A stretch of DNA of 64,000 nt, from positions 5,332,001-5,396,000 of the forward strand of contig JABWDB010000008.1 in the NCBI GenBank assembly GCA_019614645.1, written 5' to 3'. This DNA is from Stratiolaelaps scimitus (taxonomy: Eukaryota; Arthropoda; Arachnida; Mesostigmata; Laelapidae). Both the position numbers and the translations under genes were made by a program. The notes below the pieces were generated by a model. It made no database searches. It saw only the letters and a program-made list of their open reading frames with translations, and was not told where the DNA came from. The first letter of the stretch is position 1, and each line of letters begins with the position of its first letter. Positions 49,601 to 60,518 of this stretch are shown here, one piece after another.

Positions 49601-52600
49601 ATGAAGTTCTCGTGTGGAAACACGTTCGTGAAATACAGCATCCCTGAAATAGCCAATAGCATGCCGCCGTTGTATGCGGGTCGTTGTTAGTATCGTCTTG
49701 GAGAAGCTAATTTTCTTTAGATACGTGGGAATTTATCAACACACACACACACACGCAGAGAGAAATATTTTATATGCTATACAATGCTGCTTGCTGTCGT
49801 ATCTTCCTGTCATCCCCAAGCTATGAATGTCAATCAAGTACCGCGCACCCTTCTCGATAAGGTCTCACTCTCATCGCTTCTGCGCGACCACCAAAGTTAA
49901 ACCAACACCCGGTCATGGAATTGACGAAGAAAAACGACGATGCAAATCGATACGTACGGTTAGCCCAGTCAACGGCGAGACCTCGAATGCCGTTGCCTCC
50001 AATTCCGTCCTTGATAATGTGCTGTTGATCTGTTCCGTTTTGATGAATTGAGAAGATGCCGTTGCGCGGTCCCTGGTTAAACTCGATCCAGTAGATTCGG
50101 TTGTCCTGGTGCAGCATGTCGAGATGCAGGATGTTATGGCCCGGGCCCGCGATTGGCGGCATGGCTTCGTTCGAGCCTTCGAGATCGACAGCACTGGCCT
50201 TCTCCAGCTCGGAGTACACGAGGAACTCGCCGTATGGACTGCAGAATGTCTGCCCACTGACTTTGAAGCCAACCCCGCAAAGGCATTGACGTGCCGTGCC
50301 GTTAATAGGTACACAGATATGGGCGCAGCCACCATTTCGATTTAGACAGGGGTGCTCAGGGACCTCGGCACGTTTACCGTAAACCTTCAGCGACTGTAAT
50401 CCGCTGAGGTTGTCCTCGATCACCGTTTCGCTGTTGCCGTTCTGCAGGTCGATGAATGACACCTTCTCGTGTGCCGAATCAAGGAAATAGATTCGCTGAT
50501 GGTAGAATCCGATCGATTGCGGCTTGTTGATACGTAGCACGTTGTTGAACACTGTTCGCCGATCGGCGCCGCTGTAGGTAACACTCTCGATGATTCCGGG
50601 GAAACTCTGCGAGAAATAGATCCGCTGGGAGGTCGGGTCGATCGTGAGAGATTCGATGTTGCGCAGGTTGCTCGCGACGACGATCTGTCGTGCACTGCCG
50701 TCCATCTTGGCAACGCCAATCTTCGTTGGCACCCCAATACCTCCGTTGTCGAGCCAGAACAAGGCGCCAACGATGGGGTCGAGGGCCATAGCCTGGGGCT
50801 TGCCAACACCCGTATGGTTACCGTCGTTCGAGATGATGACGCGACGATAATTGTTCGCGCCGAGAGAAACGATTTCAATGTTCGACGCCTTGCGGTTACC
50901 CACGTACAGGTTACGGCCGATCCAATCAACGGCGACAGTGTACGGCGCGCCCACGAAGCCGTCCGGGAGGAACTTGGTCACGTTCGAGGCCTTCAGGCTA
51001 ACCTTCGACAACGTTCCATTATCCTTGTCATCGTCAAGTGCCCTCACGATATAGACGTTACCCTCTTGCTGGTCAAAATCGAAGTCTCTCGCCCGGTCGA
51101 GACCGATTATTGGTGTCATTTGGCCGGCATTCGACTTGCCCGGCTCCAGGCTCATATCGACGAGCTGGCTACCACGCAGCACCATCAGGTACGGCTTGTC
51201 GATCTGTATACAGGCGCCGTTCGTCAAACTCCTATCGAGTTGATAGCCTGGCGCGCATTTGCACGTGTATTGACTTTGGGCGGACGGCGAAAGCAAGCAA
51301 AGGTGAGTACACGGTGCGCTCGCGCACGGATTGCTCGACGTTGGCTGTAGGATGGCATGATTCACGTGAATACCGAGGGGCTGGCTGACGAGATGGCTAA
51401 CAACGGTCTGATTCTTGCCGCGGAACTTGTCGCACGACAGCACCCGATTGAGCTGCCGATCCGTCCAGTACAGCGTGTCCTCGAACACTGTTAAACTATG
51501 CGGATGTAGGAGATAGTGGTTGTGCGCGAGAACCTGACGTCGTCCTTTGCCGTCGTAGTTGCAGAAGTCGATGTAGTCAAGCTTCGAGTCAGCGAAGTAT
51601 ACGCGCTTATTGGGTAAATCCAGGGTGAGTCCGTTCGGCCAGAAGATTCGCGTATCGATTATCGTTCGCCGCATCGATCCGTCGAGACCGACGCTGTCGA
51701 TTCTTGGATTCTCGCCCCAATCCGAGAAGAACATGATCCGCGCACCCTGGCGTGGATCTATCGACAGCCCTCGCGGTTGGCTTATGTTGTTGTTAATCAA
51801 AATGATATGGTTCTTCCCTTCGAGATTAGACACTTCGATCGTTTTCAGCTTGGAATCGACCCAGTAGAGATTGCTCGCCACCCAGTCAACAGCCAGACCC
51901 TCGATTAGATCGAGCCCACTAGATATGACGGTTGATGGCTCGCCGCCTTTCGTGAGTTTGAATATCTTTTTCGCGTTCATGTCAAACCAGAATATCGTGT
52001 TGTTCCTCATGTACGATGCGGTTGCGACGACGTTGTCGACTTTGACGGGCACACGCTCCAAGCTCGACGTGTCGAGGCTACCGACCAGGATTGATCGTCG
52101 GTTCGAGATAACGAGATACGCCTGACCTCGATCCTTCGCTTTACACCTGTGCGGATCACCGGGGTCCTCCATATAGCCTTCATCGCACTTGCACGTGTAT
52201 GATCCCTTGTTGTTGTAGCAGTGCTGCGAGCAGGCTCCCACTATCTCCGTGCACTCGTCGAGATCGACACACGTTGTCGTGTCGTTCAGCCGCTCGCCTT
52301 TCGGGCAACGGCACCACGGACCCGCCGGTGTCATTGTGCAATTGTGTGTACAGCCGGTCTTCTCGGCGGAGCACATGCCGTTCAGACAACCCGGTCCCTC
52401 GTCCAGCCCGTTGGGGCAATCCGGCTTGCCGTTACACACCAGCGTTGCATTGATGCATCGATCCGTCACATTGGGGCACGCCCACTGATAGTGCGGGCAG
52501 ACTATCGGCTTCTGGACGCACGCGTGTCGCTCATGCTCATCCGAGCCATCGCCGCAGTCGTTATTGCCATCACATACCCACGACTTATAGATGCACTGCC

Positions 52601-55600
52601 CGTTGTCACACTTGAAGTGATTCTGCGGGCACACACCACGCGGGCAGGTGTCCGGCTCGTCGCTACCGTCGTCGCAGTCCTTGTGTCCATCGCACTTCCA
52701 GCCGAGCGGGATGCAGATTCGTGGCGATTTACACTGGAACGATTTGCTATCGCACTCGTTCGGCGCTCGCGACGGACAGTTCTTCTCGTCCGAGTTATCC
52801 GCACAATCGCCTATCCCGTCACATCGATAGCTGTCGTGTATACACTGGCGTTTATTCTCGCATGCGAACTGGCTCACGGTACAGACAGCAGGGGGGCAGT
52901 TCTTCTCGTCGTCCTTGTCGACACAGTCGGCGTCGCCGTCGCACAACCAGTTCTTCGGGATGCACGTGCCGGACTGGCAGGCGAATTGCGTCGTCGAGCA
53001 GGTCTTGTCAGTGCAGAACTCGCCCTCGTCCGAGCTGTCGCCGCAGTCGTTCTCCGTGTCGCACTTCCAGCTCTGCGGCACACAGCGGCCATTCTCGCAG
53101 GCGAACTCGTTTGAGTTGCACGTCGCGTTCGCGCACCCCTGCTCGTCCGAGCCGTCGCCACAATCGTTGTCGCCGTCACATTTGAACGACAGGGCAACGC
53201 AGCGGCCCGAGTTGCACTGGAACTCTCGGCCGCTGCACGTGTTCCGTTTGCAGTTCTGGTGTTCGTCGGAGCCGTCGAGGCAGTCGTCGTCACCGTCGCA
53301 TACCCAGTTCTTCGGGATGCAACGCTGATTGTCGCAGGTGAAGTCCCACGAGTTCGGGCATGCCTTCGGGCTCGGCTCGGCCTTCGGGTCGCCCTTGCAA
53401 CTCTTCTGATCTTCATCGAGGACCTGGCCAGTGGGACAGCCACACGTGGCTTGCAGTCCGCCACCGGGTGTGGGTACGCCAAAGCAGAACTTCTGGCAGC
53501 CACCATTGTTCGTGCGACACGGATGCTCCGGGTTGATGATCTGATTCTCTTTGGAGAACACCTTGATACAGAATAGGCGAGCCCCATCCTCGGGCAGAGG
53601 CAGAACCTTTCCCGTCGCTCCCGTGACCTTGTGGACCTTCGCTATGGCTTCGATGCGCCAATCGGTGACGTACATCCATTCCTTGAAGATAGTAATGGAG
53701 AACGTATGCTTCAGCTGCAGCATGGTCGTATTCACTGTCTGTACATCAGTGCCGTCAAGATTTGAATGCTGGATGTGATCAAGTAGCGCGTCACACCAAT
53801 AAAGGCGATCGTTCTCGAAGTCGATTGCCAACCCATTGGGCCAGCCGAGAGAGGTACCTCGGACAACCTGCTGGTTCGTGCCATCGAGATACGCCCGCGA
53901 GATGTTGGCAGGCCGATCCCACACCGAATAGAAGATATAGCCTTTGTTTGGGTGGACGACAATGGCTCGCGGTCTTCGGAGATCTCGCATGAGAACTTTG
54001 CGTTGCTGCGTGTCTCGTGTGTTAATCACGGCCAGAGTACCCTTGCGAGAATCTACAAAATAGAGGTTCTTCGTGACCCAATCAAGGGCGATTCCCTCAA
54101 CGCCTTCATGCTGTGCGGCTAAGACGTTCTCCTTGCCGGTTCCATCGGGCTTCACTCTGGCGATCACGTCAAGGATGACGTCCGACGTGTAGATGAACTC
54201 CTCGTGGGCATCGAAGTCTATTCCGACGAAGCGAGCCGACTTACTTGCAATCGGGATCATGGCATCCGAGAACGCATCACTTCGGAGGTCCATCAGCGTG
54301 CCACGAACTGATTTCTGCTGCGAGTAGAGAAGGAACGTGGTCACCTTCTTGCAGTTGCGGCCATCGTTAGCTAACTCATAGCCGGTATCGCAGACGCACT
54401 TGTACCCGAGCGAATAGTTGCCGGCACCAGTGCCCCGAACGACGATGCACATGTGTTGGCAATTGCCCTTGTTAAACTTGCACGGATTGTCGACGGTCGG
54501 CTGTATAACCTTGTGATAAGCTTTGATCGCTCCCGGTTCCTTAACGATGAAGCGATCCTGATACATGATCTCGGTGGTGTCGTTGTTCCGGAAAAGGTGA
54601 GTCGACAGAATGCCCTGCTTCGTCGCGTCAGTCCAATAGATCTTGTTCTCGAACAGAGTCATCTTATTCGCCGATGGCACCTTGGTCGAGCCGCGTAGAA
54701 TCGTATGCTTCCTATTGCCCTCGTAGTCAACGGCGACGATCTCGTCGAGTTGCGAGTCGCACCAAAGAACAAGTTTCTTGATCCGGTCTAGCGCGAGGCC
54801 GTTGGCACGAAACAGAGATGTCACGATCGTCCGACGATTAGAGCCATCCAGATCGGCGCGCTCGACGTGGTCGCCATCACTGAAGAACATGTACCTGAAA
54901 TCACAGAGAGCAGTCAAATTCGCTACTTCATTATACACGCAAGTTACGTATACGCAGGGCCAAACTAGAGAAAGAAAAAATCAGGGAAAAACTGTTGTAC
55001 GTGTCGACGACTCCGCGAACAGCAAAAACCAACATGTCCTAATGAAGGCTTGGCAGCATCAGCAGCAGCCACAACGACTATGCTGCCTGACGCATCAGAC
55101 AACGAGAAACACTATAGAAGAGGATTTTGATTTTTGAATACCCAACGTACCCGGCCGAAGGATCAACGGCAATGTCCTGAAGGTTCGTGAGGTTTCTTGA
55201 AAGGACGATCGCGTGGTGGAGTCCATCAAACTGCATAACGTCTATCTTCTGTCCGAGGTTGTCGGCTACGTAGAGCTTGTTTGACACCCAGTCAACAGCT
55301 ATGGCCACTGGGTTCCACGCAAACGGCACGAGGACAGGCGAACGCTCCTGTTTACGTTCGCCGTCATCATCGCCTAGCCTGAGTGAATGGATCGTCCGAT
55401 TTTCCAGCATTGTCCAGAAGATCTCTCGCCGGCCGTAGTGAAAATCGAGACCGCCAACCTGGCCAGCCGTCATGCTCAGCTCCTGAAGGGATTTGTCGAC
55501 AGGGTTGAGCTCGTAGATGACAGCCTGCCTTACGAAAATCAGTCGCATGGCAAGCGAGTCAACGGCTTTACACGAGACCTTATCCTGAAGCTCGTAGCCG

Positions 55601-58600
55601 GGCTTGCAGGCGCACTCGAAGCCTTTATTGAAGTTTGTGCACAACTGGTCGCAGTATCCCCACTCTTCACATTCGTTCAAATCTGCAAATGACAAAAATA
55701 TAGATAATAACAATAATTCGTTCGGTAGCATTCAAGGTGAGTTCGCCAAATGATGATCAACTATACGAACAGCACCAGGGACAAATCATTCTCGATAGAG
55801 AGATAGCGTGGACAACTTGTAAATTATACTGGACTAGCACGGAGCTATATTTAGATATAATCGCTTGCCTAGACATATCGGTTTGTTATACATGTTGTAA
55901 ATGCACTCGGTCGTAAGTACTCACCGATGCAGGAACGGTTGTCCGCGGGATTAATCTTCTGGCCTTGTAGACAAAAGCACTCCCCTCCGTGCAACGACGC
56001 TCGGCATCCCTGCGAACATGATAGGCTCTGGCACAGCATTGACGCTACACCATCGCCAAATCGCAGCGAATTCGTAATTAGTCCGATAGCATAGCGCGCT
56101 GATACGCATATCAAAACGAGCCAAAATCAAATGACCTCCACCCTACCCATGCCGTAAACATAGCACGTAATCCAAGGCTGATTGGCTAAATTTTACTTGT
56201 TCCGAGTGTGCTCCGTTTGTGAATCAAAAGTTCCCGCCCCTTTGACCTTGCGACCTTGTGCTGCAAGAAGCCTGGTGCAGGAACAATGTCGTAATGTGCT
56301 CGTACTTGTCACGCACACACATACAGACCAGTCAGGAGATCAGTGAGATTGTGCAAGATTGCTCATGGCAACGGAAGAAAACAAGATACCACTTATAATA
56401 TACTCACAGTTTCTTGAGGTGCGAAAATGAAATCAAATGAAGTTAATTCGATTTAATGATTAAGGGACTGACGGCAAGACCAGAATGTTATTGATATATA
56501 AATATATATATATATATATATAATATTGGCAATGGAAACTTTCATGTATTTCAGCACGTTCGCGTCGTCTTTGCGGACAGAAAGCTTTCATCAACATTCT
56601 CTCAAATCAAGTCGATCTTTTACTGTCTGCTTTCATTATTCGTAGCTCCCGTCTACTGTAGTTCCGTGCGCCTCAAAATACATACATTGACACAGGCCCT
56701 GCTATATCACATTTTGGTCAGATAAACCACAAGACGAAGCTGCCGCAGCGACGCGCCGAACAAACTGTTCGTTTTCATATAATTCACTGATTCCTGATGA
56801 TATTCAATAGCGATTAGGTATAAGCACTTTTGCCACGTTATCGCGATATTCTAGAAATGCGTCTTGCCGAGACAGCCGCGGGCAGCATTTGTAGCCATGA
56901 TGAATGCTATATTTGGACGGGACGATACCTTTACTACAAAGGCAATTTGCCCGGCGAGATATTATCCCTGGCATATAGTTATGTCGAATGGAACGTGACG
57001 CATCAGGTAAAACTGTCGACGCCACCCCCGTCAGCTGATATTGGACACTCGGAGGAGTTTCGCTCTCAACTCTCAATGCTGCTGTTGCTGCATTTTTATT
57101 CGTATTATTATTAGTATAAACATAAACTTTTTCGGGCTGACTCTCAGCCAACATTTAACGCCTAGCCTAACATTATTATTAGTATGCTGCTACCACTACG
57201 ACTACTACCGATTTGTCATCAGCTGCACCTGTCGCTGCTAACGATTCGATTCATAACGAGACGGAAACCCTGACAGAAGTCGATGGAAATTGAATTGGGA
57301 TTGTTCGTCAGGGCAGAAGTAGTCACCTTTCATCACTGGAGATATCCTCGGAAAATATCCTTAGATATCCTTATTAGCGGATGATGTCTGTGTGTGTGTG
57401 TACTTTTCACTTGCCTTGTACATTATATCGATTATATATTTGTAGAAGCCCCGGGGCCCGTAACAGAAATGCTCGGTGTTATTATGAAAGGTGGAAAGTG
57501 AACGGAGAGAAACTCAAACGATATCATTCGCCACAGCGCTGAACAGATGAATCATCTACCTTGACTTGCTAGTAATGATATAACCTGCGTAATTAACACG
57601 GCGTCGACAATGTGCCAACACCAAGTCAAGTTCTTCAACGAATAATTTCATCATTTCTAGCGAATTTACGTGACACAACCGACGATTCGTTTTCTGAAGT
57701 CGTCGTCGTCGCCTCTTAGTTTGTTCACTTCAAAATCCCTCGATTGAGTATCCTGTTAATAGACAGAAGGGCCCTGAAAGCGACTGGATATCTGAACAAT
57801 GATCATTATGTGGTCGTTCGACCGTGTCACACGAAACCTAAAGATGATAAAGACAACAACAACAACAACAACAACAAAAACGAGAGGAACAACAACAACA
57901 ATATGACGAATGAAGAACTTACTGCAGTTTTGCTTCTCGTCAGCCTCATCTTGGCAATCCTTAACCCTGTCGCAGATCTTCGATCGGTCAATGCATTTTT
58001 TTTCTTCGGGACACAACCACTTATTTTCCGGACACGTCTGTTGACCTGAAATGCGATCGGGAGACAGTTGCAGTGTGGGGAAGGAATACAGGCAATGTGC
58101 ATTGGGTAAGATGCGGGTGTGCAGTCTCATCTTGGCAATACGATGATGGATGATCAATGATGATTAACAAATGCCACACAACGATGGGGTTGCGCATGTA
58201 TTATATATATATATATATATATATATTTATGCATATATGCGGATCCATTAATTGGCGCCATACACGTCGCATACCTACGCTGCTTGTCAAGCGATCATAA
58301 CGGACAAAAATATAGCACCGAATCGATACAACTGTCCACCACTATCTTTTCGGGAAACCTGCAACATGATAATGCTCATAGAGGTATAACGTTCGTGGCA
58401 TCAAATGGTGACGTCAAATCGTGTGACCACGCTGTAAACTAGCTTCGTATCAAGTCATACTAACATTGGTTAAACCTAACGAGATGAGTAGGGTGACATT
58501 CCCTTGCGGCTTTTGATACACTCTAAGTGAATTCGACAAAATGATAAAGTCGTTTTTTTTTTCGACGTTACACCAGAGAGATTTTTTTCCTGCAGCTGTT

Positions 58601-60464
58601 GCTGACTGATGCTAATGTATTGTATATAATATCTCATGCGCTTACTGAGGCGTCGCCACGTCTCAGAGGAGAATATATTTCTAAATGTAATTAAATCACA
58701 CGTCCGGATGATTGAACATGATGAATTCGCTAAAATGATTATGCACGGTTGGATTTTGGCCAGAACCAGAATGCGTGCGTATGAGAATGACAGGCAAAGC
58801 TGTGAATCAATGCAATGGCTGCAGTGGATCGCGTACGTGAACACCGTCTTTCACCGTCGCACGTGAAACCGGCAGAGAAGATATATATATATAGAGAGAG
58901 AGAGGGTAGAACGAGCATAGATGAATCAATGCAGAAGGTTTACAATAAAATCAACAGCGATAATAGAAACTGCAGAAATCAACAGTGGTAACAGTTCACC
59001 GAAGCAATGTGCAAAGTATCTGCAATTCGCAGCGTGACATGACCATCCCGATCGCTGGTCCAGCATCTCAGCAATGGTCAACACTACACACCGAGAAGGT
59101 GCAAGACAAGCTCGAGAGAGCGTTTTGCAACAAGTCTTTGTCACCTTGTCTTTCATGGACTCATACAGAGAGAGAGAGATTTGAGACAGAACGCTCTGGT
59201 TGACATTGCAACTGAAACCGGCCCCAGCACCCGTTCCGCGTCGAAACGGCCAGCGAACAGCAGAGAATATATACGACCGCAGCGGCCAGCCATGTTTTCC
59301 CCAAGTTGCGAAATATTGGCGAGACTCGACGATGCGTCTCGCGGCCATGCGCCAAGTCCCCTAGTGAGATTCAGTGACGGAAATCGTATTCCTGCAGAGT
59401 CGGACATTCGTATGTGCGCTCGATCAAGGCCAGATAGCATGTACGGCGACAACCAGTCAGACAGTCACTTGGACGGATACCTTTCCTCGATCGGCCTCGG
59501 CGACTGTTGCGCCGGGATGACCAATACGGCGGCCTGGTGGTTCGACTCGATGGAGGGCTTAGCCTTGTTCTGTCAGAGACATCCCTTCGGGTTCTGTGCA
59601 GAGCATCGTCATCTTCCCAGACGTTATCCAAATCGTCGAAATCCTCGGCTGCGCCATATACGCAACGAGTTATTATTGACAGTGTATTTATTTTATAATG
59701 AAAACACCCACTGATTGACGACGCTGTGAATGGGGCAGGGATGATTTAGAGAACATTTATGGTGAACAGCTTTAATTAGAGAACTCAAACGAATGCCGCC
59801 AATTGAAGATTAGGGCAGTATTCGTTAGAGGTAAAGTTGAATTTTAGTTAAGTTGGTCACTGGATGTGTTGACGGCTGAATGTTGAACTGAGCCCATGGT
59901 CTACTCGTCAGGCCAGAATGTATGCACCTTCTTCTCTTGATGTGGCTATTGGTATTGTTTTCACGTGTATTAAAGGATAACCCGGTTAGAAGGTGAGCGT
60001 CTACTCTTGTGTTTTTTTTTCGATTAAATATACTATGTCAATTCACTATTACAGCGATTCTGAGTTGGTACAGCGAAGCGACGATTTGTCGATACATAAC
60101 AGAGTAATTGCTCAAACCAGAAATTGGATACAGGTCTAACAAGACTAGATGCAACTATAACCTCTACATTTATATGGCAGTATAGTTTAGACTTAATAGT
60201 GGCGTTGTTATATTTCACTGGACACCCTCCCCTAGAAATATGCGTACGATCGATACCTTCGAGAAACGCCTCGCCGGCAGAATCCAGCCGAGGTAACTAA
60301 ACCGTCTGTATTCGGCGTTAATATTTATAATAATTACCTTTGAGTATGAATAGTAACGACTATCACTCGAGCACAGAAATAAATCCATGTGTGTGTCAAA
60401 GGCCATAATTGATTGTCGACAGGTGAAACACTACAACAAACGCAACACCTCTATTCTATGGAAA

Positions 60465-60518
<54 letters not shown>

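Noticed and set aside
52221..53114. 297-codon plus-strand open frame
   Set aside because: Antisense shadow of LRP2 cluster II, for the same reason.
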